DNA of 64,000 nt from Lachnospiraceae bacterium. GTDB lineage: Bacteria; Bacillota; Clostridia; Lachnospirales; Lachnospiraceae. Under the pieces are notes generated by a model. That model ran no database searches. It had not been told where the DNA came from and saw only the letters and a program-made list of their open reading frames with translations. The stretch is from positions 1 to 64,000 of the forward strand of contig JAGBEO010000022.1 of the NCBI GenBank assembly GCA_017936885.1, given 5' to 3'. This document shows positions 17,916 to 25,491 of this stretch, one piece after another. The translations under genes were made by a program, and so were the position numbers. Position 1 is the stretch's first letter, and each line of letters opens with the position of its first letter.

Positions 17916-19160
17916 ATGAAAACAGTTGGTATCATTGCAGAATATAACCCGTTTCACAACGGACATGCATATCAAATTGCCAAAGCAAAGGAAGTGACCG
18001 GTGCCGACTATTGCATCGTGGTCATGAGCGGCGATTTCGTACAGCGGGGTGCTCCTGCCCTGATGAATAAATATTTACGTGCCGAATGCGCTCTCAACAG
18101 CGGGGCCGACATCGTGTTGGAACTGCCCGTCTGCTATGCGCTTAGCAGTGCAGAATATTTCGCTTCCGGCGCCGTTGCACTCTTAGACAAGTTAGGTGTA
18201 ACAGATACGCTCTGCTTCGGCAGCGAATGTGGAGATATCGGGCTTTTGTCTGAATTTGCATCCCAGTTGTTATCGGAAAGCAAAAAATTCAAATCAGTCC
18301 TGAATCTCCATCTGAAAAGCGGTATATCCTATCCCAATGCAAGAAATATGGCACTGCAGGCTTCTGCTCCCCACCTGTCTGCCCATATCGGCGTAATGTC
18401 AAACCCGAATAATATTCTGGGAATCGAATACTGCAAAGCAATTGCCAGACGTACAAGTTCCATCAAACCGTATACAATCCATCGTACAGGTGCATCTTAC
18501 CACGATGCCTGTCTGGATGCAGGCTATAGTTCCGCCCTTGCCATCCGCAGCGCTTTAGCCGCTACCAGATCTCTATCTTCCATACAAGATCAGGTTCCTG
18601 CTTCTGCCTATGAATTGATGGAAAGCCACTACGGTATCGATTATCCGATTGTAGCGGATGATCTGTCCGTACTTCTCCATTATCAGCTTCTGTCAGAGCT
18701 GTCAGAGGGGTATACCTGTCATCCTGATATTGATCAGAAGCTGTCAGACCGCATAGTCAAAATGCTCCCACAGTACCGGGACTTCCACTCCTTCTGCGAG
18801 TTGCTTAATACCAAAAACCGCACCTACACCCGTATTGCGCGCAGTATGATGCATATTTTGCTCCATTTGCAGAGAGAGGAATTGGCTGCTTACTGCAGAG
18901 AGGATTACATATTCTATGCAAGAATGCTTGGATTCCGCAAAAATGCCAGACCACTTCTATCTGCCATCAAAGAAAAAAGCGCAATACCGTTAATTTCTAA
19001 GCTTGCCGATGCCGACGCCCTGCTGACTCCAATGGGCAGAGAAATGTTATCCAAAGATATTTTTGCAAGTCATATTTATCAGATGGCCACGCAGCATAAA
19101 TTTCAGACTGCCAGTCTTTCTGAAAACAACGAATATAAAAGGCAAATGGTCCGGGTCTGA
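17916..19160 (+). CDS. tmcAL: tRNA(Met) cytidine acetate ligase
   Basis: Seen: 414 residues beginning VGIIAEYNPFHNGHAYQI, the nucleotidyltransferase-type HxGH motif of the YlbM/TmcAL family, followed by the SGDFVQRG block. Family knowledge: in Bacillus, TmcAL uses ATP and free acetate to make N4-acetylcytidine at the wobble base of elongator tRNA-Met, via acetyl-AMP. A strong AAAGGAGG SD sets the start. It is divergent from pta-ackA, so the producer and a consumer of acetate share one intergenic region. The terminator overlaps its stop codon. Confidence 0.94.
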   Translation: MKTVGIIAEYNPFHNGHAYQIAKAKEVTGADYCIVVMSGDFVQRGAPALMNKYLRAECALNSGADIVLELPVCYALSSAEYFASGAVALLDKLGVTDTLCFGSECGDIGLLSEFASQLLSESKKFKSVLNLHLKSGISYPNARNMALQASAPHLSAHIGVMSNPNNILGIEYCKAIARRTSSIKPYTIHRTGASYHDACLDAGYSSALAIRSALAATRSLSSIQDQVPASAYELMESHYGIDYPIVADDLSVLLHYQLLSELSEGYTCHPDIDQKLSDRIVKMLPQYRDFHSFCELLNTKNRTYTRIARSMMHILLHLQREELAAYCREDYIFYARMLGFRKNARPLLSAIKEKSAIPLISKLADADALLTPMGREMLSKDIFASHIYQMATQHKFQTASLSENNEYKRQMVRV

Positions 19161-19176
19161 CACAGGACCCGAACCA
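19147..19176. terminator. Terminator between convergent tmcAL and histidine kinase genes
   Basis: TGGTCCGGGTC and GACCCGAACCA pair over 11 positions with one mismatch and an eight-base loop. The hairpin spans the tmcAL stop codon and is followed by a T-rich run on the plus strand. Confidence 0.7.
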
Positions 19177-19193
19177 TCTGTCTCTTCTTTCAC

Positions 19194-21374
19194 TTATTCT
19201 TCCAATAATTCAAAGGGAAGCCATTCCAATATCTTATCGCTCAATTCCTTCATATTAATCGGCTTGGCAATAAAATCATTCATCCCTTCTTCTACAAACA
19301 TCTCTCTCGCACCGCTTATGGCATTGGCAGTCAGTGCAATAATAGGCACTTCCTGATAATAACCGCCCTCCAGTCCACGAATTCTATGGGTAGTCTCGAT
19401 TCCGTCCATCTCCGGCATCATGTGATCCATAAAGACAAGATGATATTCCTTCTCCTGTACCTTAGCCAATGCCTCCATACCGCTCTTAGCCGTATCTACC
19501 TGCATACCAAAAGGCTTCATCAACCCGACAGCAACCTTAAGATTAACCAGATTGTCATCCACCACCAGCACCTTTGCTTCCGGTGCCCTGAATTTGCTGT
19601 ATTCCTGTTTTCTGACCCGTTTGCGTCCGGGGCCTTCATAAGTGCCGCACGGAGCAGCATCGATCACCCTCTGGGGCACTTCGAAGGAAAAACAACTACC
19701 CTCCTGATAAACACTCTCCACATAGATATTACCGCCCATCAAATGCAGCAGTTGTTTGGATATGGTCAGTCCGAGTCCGCTTCCCTCTTTCTTACGATTA
19801 CGGAATGTATCAGACTGTTCAAAGGAATTAAAGATACGCTCCAAATCCTCTTCCTTAATACCCACGCCGGTATCCTTAATGGATATTTTAAGCAGCGTAT
19901 TCTCCTGATTCGTCTCACAGTCAACGGTAACGGTAATGGTTCCTTGGTCAGTAAACTTCACCGCATTATTGACCAGATTAATCAGTACCTGCTTAATTCG
20001 TATCTCATCACCATAGAGACTTCTCGGCATATCCGGATTCACCTGAATCACAAGTGCAAGGCCTTTGTCTTTTACCTTACCCTGTATCAGATTTCCCACT
20101 TCCTTAATCATATTCAGCAGCTCATACTCATTCTCCACAATCTGCATTTTGCCGGACTCCATCTTAGAGAAATCCAAAATGTCATTAATAATTGTGAGCA
20201 GACTTTCACTGGCAATTTGTATCTGTTCTATGTAATCTTTCTCTTCTTCACCCAAATTTCCACGAAGTGCCATCTCAGACATACCAAGAATTGCGTTCAT
20301 AGGTGTTCTGATCTCATGACTCATATTGGCCAAAAATGCGGATTTCACCGCTACAGCATGTTCTGCTTTATCTTTCAATTCCCGCATTAACTTTGCCTGA
20401 GACATGACATCAGTCACATCGACGATAGAAATCATATACCCGCGTACCTGTACATTGTCACGTATCTCAGTATTTCTGATTTCATAATTCTTATCTTTCA
20501 AATCAACAATTGTACCCGATTGCTCGTAGAGCGCCTGAATCTCCGAATCACTGACCATGCCCTCTTCACATTTCATGCCCGGAAGCAGCTCACACGCAGC
20601 CCGGTTAGCATAGAGGAAATTCATGTCGTTGTCAGACACGATAATTCCTTCTTCCATACTTTCTATTAAAAGTTCTTTTGCACTGCTGACCGTATCAAAC
20701 AAGCCATAACAATTCACTGCCAGGACTAACAAAATGGCCGAAGACAGGACACCAAGGGGCGTCATATCCACACTGCCCGTCACCCCCAGTACGGAGAATG
20801 CCAGCATAATCACCGGTGCCACTCCCGCTATGCTGAGTACCAAACGCAGCATTCTGGCATTTTTGAACCTATATTGTCTTTCCAAAGGCCTGATACAGTA
20901 ATAAAAGAACAAAACAAGCTCTGCCATACAGAATATCATATAGAAATAATAAAGCGGAGCTTTCCCTAAAACCAGTGTGTAACCAACCGAAGTACGCTTC
21001 ATATCTATCGAGGTATAGTATAACAAGTGATGCTCACAGGTCATGATGAGGACACACATGAAACTGTTAACAAAACCCAGCACTCCTAAAAAACACTTCG
21101 GGGTTTTGATATCACAATACTGAATAATAAATGCTACCAGACAGAAATTGGCAAAACATTTACCCAGATATTCCATCTTGCCGCATGCCAAGAGTTCTTC
21201 CAGTGTATCTGATTCAATATACAGACATCTGGCAACAAAAATAATAATACCGCAAATAACCGTCAGCAACAGCATACTTTTATATGTCGTCTCCCGGGTA
21301 CGCATTACGGAGATCAGAAGGATAAAGCATACAATTACACCAAATATATGAATTCCCAGCCAGACTAATTGCAT
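19194..21374 (-). CDS. Hybrid sensor histidine kinase with 7-TM sensor, PAS, kinase and receiver
   Basis: Seen: 726 residues. Seven predicted membrane segments fill residues 1-225, like the His_kin_N_7TM module. A PAS-like domain follows (about 230-330). The phosphoacceptor helix has ANMSHEIRTPMNAILG, the ATPase has DTGVGI and GSGLGL motifs, and a C-terminal receiver (about 605-720) has Asp in LVFMDHMMPEMDG. Family knowledge: hybrid kinases relay phosphate from His to their own Asp and then to a phosphotransfer protein. No such protein or output regulator is nearby. AGGAGAG precedes the ATG, and plsC ends 17 bases upstream, so the kinase is probably co-transcribed with phospholipid genes. Confidence 0.93.
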   Translation of the reverse strand: MQLVWLGIHIFGVIVCFILLISVMRTRETTYKSMLLLTVICGIIIFVARCLYIESDTLEELLACGKMEYLGKCFANFCLVAFIIQYCDIKTPKCFLGVLGFVNSFMCVLIMTCEHHLLYYTSIDMKRTSVGYTLVLGKAPLYYFYMIFCMAELVLFFYYCIRPLERQYRFKNARMLRLVLSIAGVAPVIMLAFSVLGVTGSVDMTPLGVLSSAILLVLAVNCYGLFDTVSSAKELLIESMEEGIIVSDNDMNFLYANRAACELLPGMKCEEGMVSDSEIQALYEQSGTIVDLKDKNYEIRNTEIRDNVQVRGYMISIVDVTDVMSQAKLMRELKDKAEHAVAVKSAFLANMSHEIRTPMNAILGMSEMALRGNLGEEEKDYIEQIQIASESLLTIINDILDFSKMESGKMQIVENEYELLNMIKEVGNLIQGKVKDKGLALVIQVNPDMPRSLYGDEIRIKQVLINLVNNAVKFTDQGTITVTVDCETNQENTLLKISIKDTGVGIKEEDLERIFNSFEQSDTFRNRKKEGSGLGLTISKQLLHLMGGNIYVESVYQEGSCFSFEVPQRVIDAAPCGTYEGPGRKRVRKQEYSKFRAPEAKVLVVDDNLVNLKVAVGLMKPFGMQVDTAKSGMEALAKVQEKEYHLVFMDHMMPEMDGIETTHRIRGLEGGYYQEVPIIALTANAISGAREMFVEEGMNDFIAKPINMKELSDKILEWLPFELLEE

Positions 21375-21391
21375 ATTGTCTCTCCTATGTT

Positions 21392-22108
21392 TTATGCAAA
21401 ACTCAAAACCTCACTGATCTTATTGTTAATCCGTTCTTTAACAAGATCAGCGATCTCAACTGTTGTCATTTCCTTATATTCCTCAAAGGGGATCGCTTTT
21501 AGGAAATGTACCTGTGTCTCCACTTTCTTTAACGTCCATTCCTCAAACACTTTATAGGAATCAATCAATGCAACCGGTATGATCGGAACCTTTGCTTTCA
21601 CAGCACTCTTAAAGCATCCCGGTTTAAATTCTCCTAATGTGTTGTGATTATGACAATATCCGCCCTCCGGAAAGATAATGAACTTACGTCCCTTCCTGGT
21701 ATCCTCCGCCAATTCCTTAATAATGCCGATAGACTGTCTCAAATCATCCTTGACCAGCCTCTTACCATGCACAAGATCTACAAACTGTGATGTCAGAATC
21801 TGATGGGATTTTGCATCATCTATCACCACGGAACAAGGCTTGTCATGAGCATACATAATGCCCAATGCATCATACTTGCCCTGATGATTCGGGAACATCA
21901 TATAACCGCCTTCTTTGGGCAGATTCTCCATACCAAACCGTTTCGTCGTTATATGTCCTGATTTCATCATTCTCCGAATCGCCAGCCGGGCATACTCATA
22001 ACACTCCTCTTCTGTGTATTTCTCTGTATGTTTCGCCTTATATGCCATCTTGGGAATCATATAAACTCTTGGCAGATTACATACTATGACCTGTATAAAA
22101 CGTAACAT
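21392..22108 (-). CDS. plsC: 1-acyl-glycerol-3-phosphate acyltransferase family (PlsC-like)
   Basis: Seen: 238 residues with the HX4D catalytic motif in PNHQGKYDALG and the FPEGGY substrate motif, both diagnostic of PlsC-type acyltransferases. An N-terminal hydrophobic stretch can anchor it at the membrane. Family knowledge: adds the second acyl chain to lysophosphatidic acid to make phosphatidic acid. The next upstream gene is cardiolipin synthase, which uses a later lipid of the same pathway. Confidence 0.92.
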   Translation of the reverse strand: MLRFIQVIVCNLPRVYMIPKMAYKAKHTEKYTEEECYEYARLAIRRMMKSGHITTKRFGMENLPKEGGYMMFPNHQGKYDALGIMYAHDKPCSVVIDDAKSHQILTSQFVDLVHGKRLVKDDLRQSIGIIKELAEDTRKGRKFIIFPEGGYCHNHNTLGEFKPGCFKSAVKAKVPIIPVALIDSYKVFEEWTLKKVETQVHFLKAIPFEEYKEMTTVEIADLVKERINNKISEVLSFA

Positions 22109-22182
22109 AACTCCTCACTTTCTTTCCGTCCTCAATCTCTCACAGTTCTGATCAAACTGCTATATAAATTTCCTTCGCACTT

Positions 22183-23715
22183 TTATAATAATGGAGAAAA
22201 CAATTTCAAAACCGGGCCAATCACGTTGGTTTTAACGAATTTTTTCTTACACCACTCTAAAGTCACCAGCTCTGACGCCTCAAAAGTTGCTTCCATATCC
22301 TTCTTAATATCCGCGATGGCATCTGCCTGATACATAAACACACCGCATTCAAAATGATGATAAAAACTTCTATAATCAAAATTGATGGTACCCACGGTTG
22401 CCAGTTCATCATCGCACAGCACACATTTAGAATGCAAAAATCCCGGTGTATACTGATAAATCTTGATTCCTGCCTGAATAAACGTCTGATAATTAGACTG
22501 GGAGAGCCAGTAAATCGTCCTCTTATCCGGCACGCCGGGCAGAACAATACGCACATCAACCCCACGCTTTGCCGCTAATTTAAGAGCCGTCTGCATCTCA
22601 TAATCCATAACCAGATACGGTGTGAAAATATACACATACCGCTTCGCATATCCGATGATATTCAGGTAAACATTCTCTCCCACGACCTCATTGTCAAAGG
22701 GGGTATCCCGATAAGGCTGTACATATCCTTTCGCCGCAGGCTTTTGCTCGAAATGGTAATAGAATCTGCTATAGTCTTCCTCCGTATAGCGGGACATATT
22801 CCACATCTGAAGAAACATAACCGTAAAATTCCATACAGCCTCCCCCTCAATACGAATCCCTGCATCCTTCCAATGGTCTCCGTAGGGATGGGTATAATTG
22901 ATATACTCATCTGCCATATTAATGCCGCCAGTATATCCTATTTTACCATCAATCACCACAATTTTTCTATGGTCTCTGTTATTTAAAATCAAAGACATAA
23001 AAGGAATCAGTCTGTTAAATGCCTCACACTTAATCCCTTTTTTCTCAAGCATCACATGATAATTCTTGGGAAGAATAAAAACACTTCCCACGTCATCATA
23101 GATCAGTCTGACTTCTACTCCCTCTTGTACTTTGCGTTCCAGAATCTCTAAAACCGCATTCCACATTTTACCTTCTCCCAGAATAAAATATTCCAGAAAA
23201 ATAAAATGACTTGCCTGTTCCAGATCGCAAAGAAGCTGCTTCCAATAAGACTCCCCGTCTGCAAAATACATCGTCGCAGTATTGGTCCATATCGGCGTAT
23301 CCGCATAATCACACAAATATCTGCTCTGATTCGCCACTGCCGGATTCATCTGTTCCAGTTGCCCGATCACATGCTCCTGCTGTATCAGACTTTTCTTAAC
23401 CAATTCATCGGTTCTGTTCATGCTGTCTCTAAGCTTCTTCGGTATCAGTACATGACCAAAAGCCAGATATAACACACCGCCCAGCAATGGAAATACCAGA
23501 ATCGGTACGATCCATGCCAGTTTCACTTCCGGGTTGTTCGGTTTCCAAATAATATAGACCACTGCACCGAAACTGAGCAGCCGCAGCACAAAGGCAATCT
23601 CTACATAATAATTACCCCATCTCAATATCTCCAACAGGAAAAATCCCACCTGCAGCAATACCAAAAGTGCCGTAATTACTACTCTGTTAAATGCATAATG
23701 TAATATTTTTCTCAT
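22183..23715 (-). CDS. cls: Cardiolipin synthase, phospholipase D type
   Basis: Seen: 510 residues with two N-terminal membrane segments and two HKD motifs: HRKIVVIDGKIGYTGG and HSKCVLCDDELATVGTINFD. Family knowledge: condenses two phosphatidylglycerol molecules into cardiolipin and glycerol. The length and topology match the bacterial ClsA type. Its start overlaps the stop of the SufB/D-like gene by four bases (ATGA), indicating translational coupling to Fe-S assembly genes. Confidence 0.96.
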   Translation of the reverse strand: MRKILHYAFNRVVITALLVLLQVGFFLLEILRWGNYYVEIAFVLRLLSFGAVVYIIWKPNNPEVKLAWIVPILVFPLLGGVLYLAFGHVLIPKKLRDSMNRTDELVKKSLIQQEHVIGQLEQMNPAVANQSRYLCDYADTPIWTNTATMYFADGESYWKQLLCDLEQASHFIFLEYFILGEGKMWNAVLEILERKVQEGVEVRLIYDDVGSVFILPKNYHVMLEKKGIKCEAFNRLIPFMSLILNNRDHRKIVVIDGKIGYTGGINMADEYINYTHPYGDHWKDAGIRIEGEAVWNFTVMFLQMWNMSRYTEEDYSRFYYHFEQKPAAKGYVQPYRDTPFDNEVVGENVYLNIIGYAKRYVYIFTPYLVMDYEMQTALKLAAKRGVDVRIVLPGVPDKRTIYWLSQSNYQTFIQAGIKIYQYTPGFLHSKCVLCDDELATVGTINFDYRSFYHHFECGVFMYQADAIADIKKDMEATFEASELVTLEWCKKKFVKTNVIGPVLKLFSPLL

Positions 23716-24629
23716 TTTAAAAATCCGTTTACAATCTGCTCTTCTGCTTCCTGTTCAGTCAGTCCCAGCGTCATAAGCTTGATAAGCTGTTCTCCGGCGA
23801 TTTTACCGATGGCCGCCTCATGAATCAGATTCGCATCAATATTGTTGGCAGTCAGTTCCGGTATGGCGCTGACACTGGCATCATCCATGATAATTGCATC
23901 ACATTCGCTGTGCCCCTGACATCTGCTGTTACCGATAATCTGACTCTTAAACAACTGTCTTGAGTTCTCTTTTGCTACGGAGCGGGACACCAGATTTACG
24001 CTGGAGCCTTCTCCCTTCATGTCCACTACGAAATCAGTCTCGGCGTACTGTTTCCCATGGGTCATAATCTTCTCATGTATCACTAAGGAAGCGCCTTCTG
24101 CCACTTCTGCCTTCGTCACCCTTTTCGTAGAATCTATTCCTTTGATCTGCACCGTTTCCATCTCTAACGATGCACCCTCCGCCAGATGAATCTCCGTCGT
24201 AGGATTCATAACGCGTTCTCCGTTGCCGTCACCGGAACCATAGTGCTTCTCCACATATCTGACCTTGGCATTCTTGTCCACGAAGAACCGGTGAATACCG
24301 GAATGCTCTGATGCAGCACTTCCTCCATTGTGGATGCCGCAGCCTGCAATAATCGTAATATCACTGTCTGCTCCCACAAAGAAATCATTGTACACGCTTT
24401 CCTTTAATCCGCTCTGGCTTAATACCACGGGAATGTGTACACTCTCCGATTTCGTACCGGGTTTGATACGGATGTCAATGCCCGATCTGTCTTCTTTACT
24501 GATAATGTCTATGTTAGCCGTTGTGTTTCTTCCCGCCATCTGTCCGTTGGCGCGGATATTATATGCACCGGCAGGTATCTCATGTAATCCTGCCACCTGC
24601 TCCAACAGGCTTTGTTGTATTGCGTCCAT
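23712..24629 (-). CDS. SufB/SufD-family Fe-S cluster scaffold (short form)
   Basis: Seen: 305 residues from the ATG at 24629, nine bases after a GAGGTG SD. It shows the repetitive beta-helix of SufB/SufD and the conserved C-terminal segment HEAAIGKIAGEQLIKLMTLGL. A Cys-containing stretch (IIGNSRCQGHSECDAI) and Glu in LIHEAAIG match SufB-type cluster ligands. At about 300 residues it is much shorter than SufB. Family knowledge: minimal SufBC-like systems with one scaffold and one ATPase occur in Clostridia and archaea. No sufS, sufU or sufE is adjacent. It follows sufC by 20 bases. Confidence 0.9.
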   Translation of the reverse strand: MDAIQQSLLEQVAGLHEIPAGAYNIRANGQMAGRNTTANIDIISKEDRSGIDIRIKPGTKSESVHIPVVLSQSGLKESVYNDFFVGADSDITIIAGCGIHNGGSAASEHSGIHRFFVDKNAKVRYVEKHYGSGDGNGERVMNPTTEIHLAEGASLEMETVQIKGIDSTKRVTKAEVAEGASLVIHEKIMTHGKQYAETDFVVDMKGEGSSVNLVSRSVAKENSRQLFKSQIIGNSRCQGHSECDAIIMDDASVSAIPELTANNIDANLIHEAAIGKIAGEQLIKLMTLGLTEQEAEEQIVNGFLK

Positions 24630-24649
24630 TGGCAACATCACCTCTATTT

Positions 24650-25372
24650 CTATAATTTATCCGTTAATGTCTTGCATGGCTGTCCGGAACCTAACAGTGC
24701 AGGCATAATTTCATCCTTCGTACCCACCTGTTTGATCTCTCCGTCTGCCAGCAGGATGATCTTATCTGCGATATTTAAGATCCGCTCCTGATGGGATATA
24801 ATCAGGATGGAACCATTGGTTGCCTCATGCATTTTCTCAAACACGCGGATCAGATTCTGAAAACTCCAAAGATCAATGCCCGCCTCCGGTTCGTCAAAGA
24901 TAGACACCTTCGTCTTGCGCGCCATAATCATGGCAATCTCAATGCGCTTCAACTCACCGCCGGATAAGCTTGCATTCACTTCCCTGTTCACGTAATCTCT
25001 GGCACAAAGTCCGACCTCTGAAAGCATCTCGCAGATTTCCGCCATCGTGGCATTCTTGCCGGCCGCTATGGATAACAGATCCTTGACTGTAATTCCCTTA
25101 AAACGAACCGGCTGCTGGAAAGCAAAGCTGATTCCCATATTCGCCCGTTCCGTAATCGAAAGCTCTGTAATATCCACGCCGTCTAAGAGAATCTGACCTG
25201 ATGTAGGCTGCAGAATGCCCGCCACGATCTTGGCAAGCGTTGATTTACCGCTGCCGTTAGGACCGGTCACCGCCACAAAGCCTTCTTCTATCTTAACACT
25301 GACATCTTTTAATATCTCTATCTCTTTGCTGTTATCTTCCGCAGAGAAACAGACATTCTTCAATTCAAGCAT
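24650..25372 (-). CDS. sufC: SufC-like Fe-S assembly ATPase
   Basis: Seen: 240 residues with Walker A GPNGSGKST, signature SLSGGELKRIEIA and Walker B VSIFDEPEAGID. Family knowledge: SufC is an ABC-type ATPase that drives conformational change in the SufBD scaffold during Fe-S cluster assembly; it is soluble and is not a transporter. The SD is GAGAGG. It is the first gene after the promoter at 25440-25468. Confidence 0.95.
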   Translation of the reverse strand: MLELKNVCFSAEDNSKEIEILKDVSVKIEEGFVAVTGPNGSGKSTLAKIVAGILQPTSGQILLDGVDITELSITERANMGISFAFQQPVRFKGITVKDLLSIAAGKNATMAEICEMLSEVGLCARDYVNREVNASLSGGELKRIEIAMIMARKTKVSIFDEPEAGIDLWSFQNLIRVFEKMHEATNGSILIISHQERILNIADKIILLADGEIKQVGTKDEIMPALLGSGQPCKTLTDKL

Positions 25373-25439
25373 TATTTCCTCTCATTCCGCCGCCAAATAC
25401 GGCTGGGATTACCATTTATCTGCCATCCCATAATAGATC

Positions 25440-25468
25440 ATAATAGCATAAAATGCGTCACATAGCAA
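25440..25468 (-). promoter_or_regulatory. Promoter of the sufC - SufB/D - cls operon
   Basis: TTGCTA (25463-25468), 17-base spacer, TATTAT (25440-25445) with TG one base ahead, an extended -10. It lies about 65 bases before the sufC start. Confidence 0.72.
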
Positions 25469-25491
25469 ACCCCTGATAAACTTTATCGTTA

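Noticed and set aside
19386-20390. Plus-strand reading frame of 334 codons
   Set aside because: Antisense to the hybrid histidine kinase, whose domains are clear on the minus strand. Composition is not protein-like and there is no SD.
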